Positions 1 through 12,000 of a DNA stretch of 64,000 bases are shown one piece after another. The position numbers and the translations under genes were made by a program. The notes under the pieces are model-generated. The model searched no databases. It worked only from the letters and a program-made list of their open reading frames with translations, and was not told the DNA's origin. This DNA is from Lysobacter sp. BMK333-48F3 (GTDB taxonomy: Bacteria; Pseudomonadota; Gammaproteobacteria; Xanthomonadales; Xanthomonadaceae). The stretch is from NCBI RefSeq assembly GCF_019733395.1, contig NZ_JAIHOO010000001.1, positions 4,132,820-4,196,819 on the forward strand, read 5' to 3'. Every line of letters starts with the position of its first letter. Position 1 is the stretch's first letter.

Positions 1-3000
1 TACACCTCCGGTTCGACTGGCCTGCCCAAGGGGGTGATGGTCGAACACGCCCAGGTCAGCCGCCTGTTCGCCGCGACCCAGGCCGATTTCGGTTTCGGCC
101 GCGACGACGTCTGGACCCTGTTCCATTCCTTCGCCTTCGACTTCTCGGTGTGGGAACTGTGGGGCGCGCTGATCCACGGCGGACGCCTGATCGTGGTGCC
201 GCATGCGATCAGCCGGGCGCCGGCCGAGTTCCATCGCCTGGTCTGCGAGCAGGGCGTGACCGTACTCAACCAGACCCCGAGCGCGTTCCGCCAGTTCGTC
301 GCCGCCGGCCAGGCCGCGCCGCGCCCGCATGCGTTGCGCTACGTGATTTTCGGCGGCGAAGCGTTGGAGATGGCGAGCCTCAAGCCGTGGTACGCGCAGC
401 CGCACAATCTCGCCACGCGCCTGGTCAACATGTACGGCATCACCGAGACCACGGTGCACGTGACCTACCGGGCGCTGCAGCCGGCCGATGCGGAGCGACC
501 CGGCGCCAGCCCGATCGGCACGCGCATCGGCGACCTCAGTCTGTACGTGCTAGACCCGCAGGGCCGGCCGCTGCCGGTCGGCTGCACCGGCGAGATGTAC
601 GTCGGCGGCGCCGGCGTGGCCCGCGGCTATCTGCGCCGCCCGCAACTGGATGCGCAGCGTTTCCTGCCCGACCGGTTCAGCGGCGCGCCGGGGGCGCGCA
701 TGTACCGCACCGGCGATCTCGGCCGCTACCTGGCCGACGGCACGCTGGAGTACTTCGGCCGCAACGACCAGCAGGTCAAGATCCGCGGCTTCCGCATCGA
801 GCTGGGCGAGATCGAAGCGCAGCTGAGCCAAGTCGAGGGTGTCGGCGAAGCGGTCGTGGTCGCGCGCGCGGACGTGCCGGGCGACCAGCGCCTGGTCGCT
901 TACCTGGTCGCCGGCGACGACGCGCCGCTGCCGGAACCGGCGCGTCTGCGCGAGGCCTTGCGCGACCGACTGCCCGATTACATGCTGCCGGCGGCGTATG
1001 TGCGCCTGCCGGCGTTGCCGCTGACCGCAAACGGCAAACTGGACCGCAAGGCGCTGCCGGCGCCGGACGACCAGGCTTATCGGCAGCGCGCCTACGAAGC
1101 GCCGCGCGGCGGCGCCGAACAGGCCTTGGCGCGGATCTGGGCCGAGCTGCTCGGCGTCGAACAGGTCGGTCGCGACGACAACTTCTTCGAGCTCGGCGGC
1201 CATTCCATCCTCGCCGTGCAGCTGGTCGAACGCCTGCAGCGCGAAGGCCTGCCGACGACCATCCGCGATCTGTTCTCGGCGCCCAGCCTGGCCGCGCTGG
1301 CCGCGAACCTGGCCGGGCAAGGGCAGGGCGAGCCCGTCGCGGTGCCGGCCAACGCCATCGCCGAGGGCTGCGAGCGCATCGTCCCCGAGATGCTGCCGTT
1401 GGTGCGCCTGGATCAGGCCCAGATCGACCTGGTCGCCGCCGCAGTGCCGGGCGGCATGGCCAATATTCAGGACATCTATCCGCTGGCGCCGCTGCAGGAA
1501 GGCATCCTGTTCCACCACCTGCTGCAACGCGACAGCGATGCCTACGTTCTGCCGGCGCTGCTGCGCTTCGACGACCGCGCCCGCCTGGACCATTTTCTGG
1601 ACGCATTGCAGCGGGTCATCGCACGTCACGACATCTTGCGCACGTCGGTTCAATGGGAGGGGCTGGACGAACCGGTGCAGGTAGTCTGGCGCCGCGCCGA
1701 AATGAATCTGCACACGCTGGCGCTGGACCCTGCCCGCGGCGACGTGCAGGCGCAGTTGCAGGACCGGGCCGATCCGCGCCGAGCCCGACTGGACCTGCGC
1801 CGCGCGCCGATGCTGCAGGCCTATGCCGCTTTCGATCCGGCAGGCGGGCATTGGCTGCTGCAGTTGCTGCATCACCACCTGACCCTGGATCACACCACCA
1901 CCGAACTGATCCTGCACGAAGTGGTCGCGCTGCTGCAGGGGCGTGGCGACGAGTTGCCGGCGCCGGTGCCTTTCCGCGACTTCGTCGCGCGGGCGCGCCA
2001 TGGCGTGGGCGAGGCCGAACACGAGGCTTACTTCCACGCCATGCTCGGCGATCTGGACGAGCCGACCGCGCCGTTCGGCTTGCTCGACGTGCAGGGCGAC
2101 GGCTCGCAGGTCGAGCAGGCGCGGCGCACGTTGCCGGCGGAACTGTCGGCGCGGTTGCGACGCCTGGCCCGCGCCCACGGCGTCGGCGCGGCCAGTCTGT
2201 TCCATCTGGCCTGGGCCCAGGTGCTGGGGCAGTGCAGCGGCCGCGACGACGTGGTGTTCGGCACCGTGCTGTTCGGACGCATGCAGGGCGGCGCCGGCAT
2301 CGACCGCGCCATGGGTATGTTCATCAACACCTTGCCGGTGCGCATCGTCCTGGGCGGACGCGACGCGGCGCAAGCGTTGCGCGAAACCCACGAGCGCCTG
2401 AGCGGGTTGTTGCGCCACGAGCAGGCCTCGCTGACCCTGGCCCGCCGTTGCAGCGGACTCGGCGCGGGCGCGCCGATGTTCTCGGCGCTGCTCAACTACC
2501 GCCATAGCCGCGCCGAAACGTTCGGCGAGAGCCGCATCGCCGACGGCATCCAGTACCTCGGCGGGCGCGATCTGACCAATTATCCCTTCAGCCTGTACGT
2601 CGACGACCTCGGCAGCGACTTCGTGCTGACCGCCGAGATCCATGCCTCGGTCCGCGCCGAGCGCATCGCCGATTTCGTCGAGCAGGCGCTGACCGCCCTG
2701 GCGCAGGCGCTGGAACGATCTTCCGATGCGCCGCTGAGCGCGCTCGACGCGCTGCCGGCGGCGGAGCGCCAGTGCGTGCTCTACGGTTACAACGACACCC
2801 GCCGCGACTATGCCGCGCCGGCCTTGGTCCACGAAGCCTTCGAGCAGCAGGCCGCGGCGCATCCGGAGCGGATCGCGCTGGAACTGGACGGTGCGCAACT
2901 GAGCTATCGCGCGCTCAACGAACAGGCCAACCGCCTGGCGCGGCATCTGCGCGGCCTCGGCGTCGGCCCCGACCAACGCGTGGCGATCTGTGTCGAACGC

Positions 3001-6000
3001 AGTCTGGCGATGGTGGTGGCGATCCTGGCCACGCTGAAAGCCGGCGGCGCTTACGTGCCGCTGGATCCGGCCTATCCGGACGAGCGCCTGGCGCAGATGC
3101 TGCGCGACAGCCGGCCGGCGGCAGTGCTGAGCCAGCACCGGCTGTTGCCGCGGCTGGCGCCGGGCGAGGCCGCGCTGGTGCTGCTCGACGAGGCGGCGCC
3201 GGCCTGGGCCAAGGCCTCGGCCGCCAACGTGCACGGCGGCGAGCTGGGGCTGAAGCCCGAGCACCTGGCCTACGTGATCTACACCTCCGGCTCGACCGGC
3301 GTGCCCAAGGGCGTGGCGATGCCGCATCGCGGCCTGGTCAACCTGCTGGCCTGGCAGCGCGAACAGTTGCCGGAACCGGCGCGGACCCTGCAGTTCGCCG
3401 CGCTGGGCTTCGATGTCGCGTTCCAGGAAATCTTCAGCACCCTGGGCAGCGGCGGCACCCTGGTGCTGCTGCACGAAGAACTGCGCCAGGATCTGCCGGC
3501 GCTGGCCGAGTGGTTGGCGCAGGAGTCGATCGAACGGCTGTTCCTGCCGTACATCGCTCTGAGCACGCTCAGCGAACTGTGGTCGCAGCGCGCCGAGCCG
3601 CTGCCGATGCTGCAGGACCTGATCACCGCCGGCGAACAACTGCGCATCACCCCGGCGATCCGGCGCATGTTCGCCAAGCACCCGCAGGCGCGGCTGCACA
3701 ACCACTACGGCCCGACCGAAAGCCACGTGGTCAGCGCGCATACCCTGGACGGCCCGGCCGAACACTGGGAAGACCTGCCGCCGATCGGCCGGCCGATAGG
3801 CAACAGCCGGGTCTATCTACTCGATGCGCAGCGGCGGCCGGTGCCGGTCGGCGTCGCCGGCGAGCTGTACCTGGGCGGGGTGCAGGTCGCGCAGGGCTAT
3901 CTGCAGCGGCCAGAGCTGAGCGCGCAGCGCTTTCTGGCCGACCCCTTCGACCGCCGCGGCGGCGGCCGCATGTACAAGACCGGCGATCTCGGCCGCTGGC
4001 GCGAAGACGGCACGATCGAGTACCTGGGCCGCAACGATTTCCAGGTCAAGGTGCGAGGCTACCGGATCGAGCTGGGCGAGATCGAGGCGCAGCTGACGCG
4101 CGCCGACGGCGTGCGCGAGGCGGTGGTGATCGCCCGCGACGGGCGTCCGGGCGAAACCCGGCTGGTCGCCTATCTGATCGTCGAGCCCGGCGCAGCGAAG
4201 CCGGAGGCGGCGCAACTGCGCGCGCAGCTGAGCCAGCGCCTGCCGGACTACATGCTGCCGGCCGCTTACGTGGTCCTGGAGGCCTGGCCGCTGACCCCGA
4301 ACGGCAAGCTCGAACGCAAGGCGCTGCCGGCGCCGGACGGCGAATCCTACGGCCGCCGCGCCTATGCCGAACCGCAGGGCGAGGTCGAACAGGCCCTGGC
4401 CGCGATCTGGTCGCAGTTGCTGGGCGTGGAGCGGGTCGGACGCGACGACGACTTCTTCGAACTCGGCGGACATTCCTTGCTGGCGATCCGGTTGTTGGAA
4501 CAACTGCGCCGCCGCGGCTGGTCGACCGATATCCGTTCGCTGTTCGCTCATCCCACCTTGGCCGCGCTCGCCGCTGCGGTCCAGGGCGAGGGCGGAGAGG
4601 CGAGGGTGGCGGTGCCGCCGAACCGGATCCCGCCCGGCTGCGAGGCGATCGCGCCGGCGATGCTGCCGCTGGTCGCGCTCGACGCCGCGGCGATCGAGCG
4701 CATCGTCCGCGCCACGCCGGGCGGCGCGGCCAATATCCAGGACATCTATCCGCTGGCGCCGCTGCAGCAGGGCATCCTGTTCCACCACCTGCTGCAGAGC
4801 GAGACAGATACCTACGTTCTGCCGACCCTGCTGGAGTTCGACGACCGCGCCCGCTTGGACCGCTTCGTCGCCGCTCTGCAGCGGGTCGTCGCGCGCCACG
4901 ACATCCTGCGCACCGCCGTGCATTGGGAAGGCCTGGCCGAGCCGGTGCAGGTGGTCTGGCGCCGCGCCGGGCTGGAGCTGCGTACGCTGGAGTTGGCGCC
5001 GGGGCCGCAGCCGGCCGAGCAGCGTCTGCGCGAACATCCGCAGGTGCGCGGCTCGCGCATCGACGTGCGCCGCGCGCCGATGCTGCACGGCTACGCCGCC
5101 CGCGCCGAGCGCGGCGAACGCTGGCTGTTGTTGCTGGCCTATCACCACCTGGTGATGGACCACACCACCCTGGAACGGCTGGTCGAGGAGATCGCCGCGA
5201 TCGAACGCGGCGACGAGGCCGAGCTGCCGGCGCCGGTGCCTTTCCGCGACTTCGTCGCCCAGGCCCGGCTCGGCATCGGCGAGCGCGAGCATGAGGGCTT
5301 TTTCCGCGCCATGCTCGGCGATCTGGACGAGCCGACCGCACCGTTCGGCCTGCTCGACGTGCAGGGCGACGGTTCGCAGATCGAACAGGCGCAACGCCGC
5401 TTGCCGGCCGAGCTGGCGGCGCGGCTGCGTCGGCAGGCGACGGCGCACGGCGTCGGCGCGGCCAGCCTGTTCCATTTGGCCTGGGCCCAGGTGCTGGGGC
5501 AGTGCAGCGGCCGCGACGACGTGGTATTCGGCACCGTGCTGTTCGGGCGCATGCACGGCGGCGCCGGCGCCGACCGCGCGGTCGGCATGTTCATCAACAC
5601 CTTGCCGCTGCGCTTGCGGTTGGGCGGACGCAGTGCGCGCCAGGCGTTGCGCGAGACCCACGAGCGCCTGAGCGGCTTGTTGCGCCATGAGCACGCCTCG
5701 TTGGCGCTGGCCCAGCGCTGCAGCGCGATGGAAGCGCATACACCGCTGTTCTCGGCCCTGCTCAATTACCGCCACAGCCAGGTCGGCAGCGGCGCCCACA
5801 CCCGGGTCCTCGACGGCGTGCGCCTGCTGGACGTGCGCGACCGCACCAATTATCCGTTCGGCCTCTACATCGACGACTCGGGGCGCGATTTCGAACTGAC
5901 CGTGCAGGTCGCGGCCTCGGTCCGCGCCGAGCGCATCGCCGATTTCGTCGAGCAGGCGCTGACCGCCCTGGCGCAGGCGCTGGAACGATCTTCCGATGCG

Positions 6001-9000
6001 CCGCTGAGCGCGCTCGACGCGCTGCCGGCGGCGGAGCGCCAGTGCGTGCTCTACGGTTACAACGACACCCGCCGCGACTATGCCGCGCCGGCCTTGGTCC
6101 ACGAAGCCTTCGAGCAGCAGGCCGCGGCGCATCCGGAGCGGATCGCGCTGGAACTGGACGGTGCGCAACTGAGCTATCGCGCGCTCAACGAACAGGCCAA
6201 CCGCCTGGCGCGGCATCTGCGCGGCCTCGGCGTCGGCCCCGACCAACGCGTGGCGATCTGTGTCGAACGCAGTCTGGCGATGGTGGTGGCGATCCTGGCC
6301 ACGCTGAAAGCCGGCGGCGCTTACGTGCCGCTGGATCCGGCCTATCCGGACGAGCGCCTGGCGCAGATGCTGCGCGACAGCCGGCCGGCGGCAGTGCTGA
6401 GCCAGCACCGGCTGTTGCCGCGGCTGGCGCCGGGCGAGGCCGCGCTGGTGCTGCTCGACGAGGCGGCGCCGGCCTGGGCCAAGGCCTCGGCCGCCAACGT
6501 GCACGGCGGCGAGCTGGGGCTGAAGCCCGAGCACCTGGCCTACGTGATCTACACCTCCGGCTCGACCGGCGTGCCCAAGGGCGTGGCGATGCCGCATCGC
6601 GGCCTGGTCAACCTGCTGGCCTGGCAGCGCGAACAGTTGCCGGAACCGGCGCGGACCCTGCAGTTCGCCGCGCTGGGCTTCGATGTCGCGTTCCAGGAAA
6701 TCTTCAGCACCCTGGGCAGCGGCGGCACCCTGGTGCTGCTGCACGAAGAACTGCGCCAGGATCTGCCGGCGCTGGCCGAGTGGTTGGCGCAGGAGTCGAT
6801 CGAACGGCTGTTCCTGCCGTACATCGCTCTGAGCACGCTCAGCGAACTGTGGTCGCAGCGCGCCGAGCCGCTGCCGATGCTGCAGGACCTGATCACCGCC
6901 GGCGAACAACTGCGCATCACCCCGGCGATCCGGCGCATGTTCGCCAAGCACCCGCAGGCGCGGCTGCACAACCACTACGGCCCGACCGAAAGCCACGTGG
7001 TCAGCGCGCATACCCTGGACGGCCCGGCCGAACACTGGGAAGACCTGCCGCCGATCGGCCGGCCGATAGGCAACAGCCGGGTCTATCTACTCGATGCGCA
7101 GCGGCGGCCGGTGCCGGTCGGCGTCGCCGGCGAGCTGTACCTGGGCGGGGTGCAGGTCGCGCAGGGCTATCTGCAGCGGCCAGAGCTGAGCGCGCAGCGC
7201 TTTCTGGCCGACCCCTTCGACCGCCGCGGCGGCGGCCGCATGTACAAGACCGGCGATCTCGGCCGCTGGCGCGAAGACGGCACGATCGAGTACCTGGGCC
7301 GCAACGATTTCCAGGTCAAGGTGCGAGGCTACCGGATCGAGCTGGGCGAGATCGAGGCGCAGCTGACGCGCGCCGACGGCGTGTGCGAGGCGGTGGTGAT
7401 CGCCCGCGACGGGCGTCCGGGCGAAACCCGGCTGGTCGCCTATCTGATCGTCGAGCCCGGCGCAGCGAAGCCGGAGGCGGCGCAACTGCGCGCGCAGCTG
7501 AGCCAGCGCCTGCCGGACTACATGCTGCCGGCCGCTTACGCGGTCCTGGAGGCCTGGCCGCTGACCCCGAACGGCAAGCTCGACCGCAAGGCGCTGCCGG
7601 CGCCGGACGGCGAATCCTACGGCCGCCGCGCCTATGCCGAACCGCAGGGCGAGGTCGAACAGGCCCTGGCCGCGATCTGGTCGCAGTTGCTGGGCGTGGA
7701 ACGGGTCGGACGCGACGACGACTTCTTCGAGCTCGGCGGACATTCGTTGCTGGCGATCCGGTTGATCTCGCAGGTGCGGGAGCGGCTCGATGCCGAGCTG
7801 GCCTTGTCGAGCCTGTTCGCCCAACCGCGCTTGGCCGCGCTGGCCGTCGCGGTGGCCGCGGCTGGACGCAGCGCGCTCGCGCCGATCCCGCTCGCCGGCC
7901 GCTCGCAGCCCCTGCCCTTGTCGCCGGCGCAGCAGCGGCTGTGGTTCGTCGCCGGCGTCGATCCGCTGGCCAGCGCCGCGTATCACGTCCCCGGCGCGCT
8001 GCGTCTGCGCGGCGCACTCGATCGTGCGGCGCTGCGCGCGGCACTGGACCGCGTCGTGGCGCGGCACGAATCGCTGCGTACCCGTTTCGTCGCTATCGAC
8101 GGTCAACCCTGGCAAACGATCGATCCGCCGCGCGGGTTCGCGTTGAGCGAGCAGGACGCGGGCGGTCTGACTCCGCAACAGATCGAAGATTTGTGCCGCG
8201 AAGCCGCGGCGCAGCCCTTCGACCTCGCCGCGGGGCCGCCGATTCGCGGCCGCCTGCTGCGCGTCGCCGCCGACGAGCACGTGCTGCTGGTGACGATGCA
8301 CCACATCGTGTCCGACGGTTGGTCGCTGAGCGTGCTGATGCGCGAAGTCGCCACCGCCTACAGCGCGTTGCGTGAAAACCGCGACCCGCCGGAGCCGGCG
8401 CTGCCGGTGCAGTACCCCGATTATGCGGTCTGGCTGCAGCACCGCCTGGACGCACCGGAGGCGCAGGCGCAGTTGGCGTCCTGGGTCGAACACTTGCGCG
8501 GCGCGCCGTCGCTGGTCGAGCTGCCGACCGACCGGCCGCGGCCGCCGTTGCAGGACTACCGCGGCGCCAGCCTCGACGTCGGCTTGGACGCGGCGGCGAG
8601 CGAAGCCGTGCGCAACCTGGCCCAACGTCATGGCGCTACTGCGTACATGGTGGTGCTGGCGGCCTGGGCGGCGGTAGTCGCGCGCTACAGCGGCCAGCGC
8701 CGGGTAGTGCTCGGCAGCTCGCACGCCGGCCGCGACCGGGTCGAGATCGAGCCGCTGATCGGTTTCTTCGTCAACACCCAGGCGATCCAGATCGACCTGG
8801 ACGCGGCGGCGAGCGTAGGCGAGCTGCTGGCGCAGGTGCGGCAGGAGGCGCTGCGGGCGCAGGAACGCCAGCAGGTGCCGTTCGAACGGCTGGTCGAGGC
8901 CCTGAACCCGCCGCGCTCGATGGCGCACTCGCCGGTGTTCCAGCTGATGCTGACCTGGCACAACACCCCGGATGTGCGCCTGGAGCTGGCCGGGTTGGAG

Positions 9001-12000
9001 GTGGAGCGGGTCGAGAGCCTGCCCGCCAGCGCCCAGTTCGATCTGGCGCTGGACCTGCAGGAGCGGGACGGGCGCGTGCTCGGCAAACTCAACTACGCGA
9101 CCGCGCTGTACGACGAGGCGACCGTGCGCCGGCATTGGGAAGGCGTGGCCGCGATGTTGCGCGGCATGGCCGCCGACGACGGTCAGCCGGTCGAGCGGAT
9201 CGACTTGCTGGACGCGCCGCAGCGCCAACAGTTGCTGCAGGACTTCGCCTTCGGCGGCGCGGCCGTGCCGGCGCATGCGTTCGTGCAGACCGCGTTCGAA
9301 CGCCAGGCGGCGCAACGGCCGGACGCGGTCGCGATCGAGCACGACGGCGAAGCCTGGACATACTCCGAGCTGGACCGGCGCGCCAATCGCCTCGCGCATT
9401 ACCTGCGCGGACTCGGTCTGCAGGCCGACGACCGGATCGCGCTGTGCCTGCAGCGCGGACCGGAGCTGATCGTTGCGGTCCTCGCCACGCTCAAGGCCGG
9501 CGCGGCCTACGTGCCGTTGGATCCTGCGCATCCGGACCAGCGACTGGCCTGGCTGTTGCAGGATTGCGCACCGGCGGCGCTGTTGACCCAAAGCGCCTTG
9601 CGCGGGCGTCTGCAGCCTCCCGCGGGTTGCCGCGCGATCGCGCTCGACGCCACCGCCTGGGAGCATGCGCCCTGGGCGGCGGCGCCGGCGCATGCGCCGG
9701 ATCTGCGGGCCTGGGCCGGCGACGGCTCGCACTTGGCCTACGTGATCTACACCTCCGGATCGACCGGCACGCCCAAGGGGGTGATGGTCGAGCATCGCCA
9801 GTTCGCGCACCAGGTCGCGGCCCTGCAGTCGCTGTACAGCTTCGTGCCGGAAGACCGTGTGCTGCAGTTCTCCGGGCTCAGCTTCGACGTCGCCGGCGAG
9901 GAGATCTTCGGTGCGCTCAGCCACGGCGCCACGCTGGTGCTGCGCACCGACGACTGGCTGGCCGAACCGCAGCGCTGGTGCGAGCTATGCGACGGTCACC
10001 GCCTGACCGTCGCCAACCTGCCGACCCTGTTCTGGCAGCGCCTGGCGCAGACGCCCGCGGCGAGCCTGCCGGCGCGGCTGCGCCAGATCGTGATCGGCGG
10101 CGACGCGGTCGGCGCAGCCGCGCTCGAAGCCTGGTGGCGCCGCGACGGCCATCTTCCGGCGTTGGCCAATGCTTATGGCCCGACCGAAACCACCATCAAC
10201 GCCAGCGTGGCCCGCTGCCGCGCCGACGACCCGCCGGGCAGCATCGGCCGGCCGGTCGCCAATGCGCGCATCTATCTGCTCGATCCGCAGGGGCAGCCGG
10301 TACCGCTCGGCGCGGTCGGCGAAATCTGCATCGGCGGTGCCGGCGTGGCGCGCGGCTATCTGCATCGCCCGGAGCTGACCGCGCAGCGCTTTCTGGCCGA
10401 TCCCTTCGCGCCGCCCGGCGCGCAGGCGCCGAGGATGTACCGCAGCGGCGATCTCGGCCGCTGGCGCAACGACGGCACGATCGAGTTCCTCGGCCGCGAC
10501 GACCAGCAGGTCAAGCTGCGCGGATTCCGCATCGAGCTCGGCGAGATCGAGGCCGAACTGGCGCGCCTGGACGGCATCGCCGAGGCGGCGGTGATCCTCG
10601 ACGCAGGGCAGGGCGAGGACCGCCGTCTGCTGGCCTATGTGGTCGCCGCCGGCGAGCGCCTGGATCCGGCCGAGCTGCGCGCAGGGCTGGCCGAACGCCT
10701 GCCGGACTACATGTTGCCGGCAGCGTTCGTGCGTTTGCCTGCGCTGCCGCTCAACGCCAACGGCAAACTCGACCGCGCCGCACTGCCGGCCCTGGAAGGC
10801 GCGGCTTATGCGCAGGCCGCATTCGAACCGCCCCAGGGCGAGCACGAGATCGCACTCGCGCGACTGTGGTCGCAATTGCTCGGCGTCGAAGCGGTCGGCC
10901 GCGGAGACGGCTTCTTCGAGCTCGGCGGACATTCGCTGCTGGCGGTGCGGATGATTTCGCAACTGCGCCAGCGGCTCGGCGTGGAACTGGCGCTGAGTTC
11001 GGTGTTCGCGCGGCCGAGGCTGGCCGAACTGGCGGCGGAGCTGGCCCGGTCTGCGCCCAGCGCGGCCGATCCGATCCCGCAAGCCGACCGCAGCCGGCCG
11101 TTGCCGCTGTCGCATTCGCAGCAACGGCTGTGGTACGTGACCCGGATCGACGCTCAGGCCGGCGCGGCCTATCACTTGCCGGGCGCGCTGCGCTTGCGCG
11201 GCGAACTCGACCGCGACGCCCTGCAAGCGGCGCTGGATCGCATCGTCGCGCGTCACGAAACCCTGCGCGCGCGGTTCTTCGCCGTCGACGGCCAGCCGCG
11301 GCAACGGATCGAGCCGTGGGCGCCGGCGGCGATCGGCTATCGCGTGCTGGAGGGGCTCGACGAGGCCGCACTGCGCGAGCTGTGCCGGGCCGAGGCCGCG
11401 GCCCCGTTCGATCTGGAGCGCGAGCCGCCGCTGCGCGTGCAGTTGCTGCGCCTGGCGCAGGACGAACATGTGCTGTTGTTGACCTTGCACCACATCGTCG
11501 CCGACGGCTGGTCGCTGAGCGTGCTCGCGCACGAGTTCTCGACCCTGTACCGCGCCTTCCGCGTCGGCCAGGCCGATCCGCTGCCGGCCCTGCCGGTGCA
11601 GTACGCGGATTACGCCGCCTGGCAACGGCAGCGTGCGCAGGGGGCGCAATGGCAGCGCCAGTTGCAATACTGGGTGGAGCGCCTGGGCGAGGCGCCGCCG
11701 CTGATCGGGTTGGCCACCGATCGGCCGCGGCCGCCGAGCCAGGACTATCTCGGCGCCCGTTTCGACGTCGCCCTCGACCCCGCCCTCGGCGCCGATCTGT
11801 CCGCCTTGGCGCAGCGCCACGGTGCGACCTTGTACATGGTCGTGCTGGCGGCGTGGGCGGCCGTGCTGGGCCGACTCAGCGGCCAGTCGCAGGTGGTGCT
11901 GGGCAGCTCGCTGGCCGGCCGCGACCGCGCCGAGTTCGAACCGCTGATCGGCTTCTTCGTCAATGCCCAAGCGCTGCGTTTCGACCTCGATCAGAGTCTC

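Noticed and set aside
7700..9200. Possibility of separate epimerisation domains in the NRPS
   Set aside because: All condensation-like domains are followed by A domains; D-residues are explained by dual C/E types, so no E domain was called.
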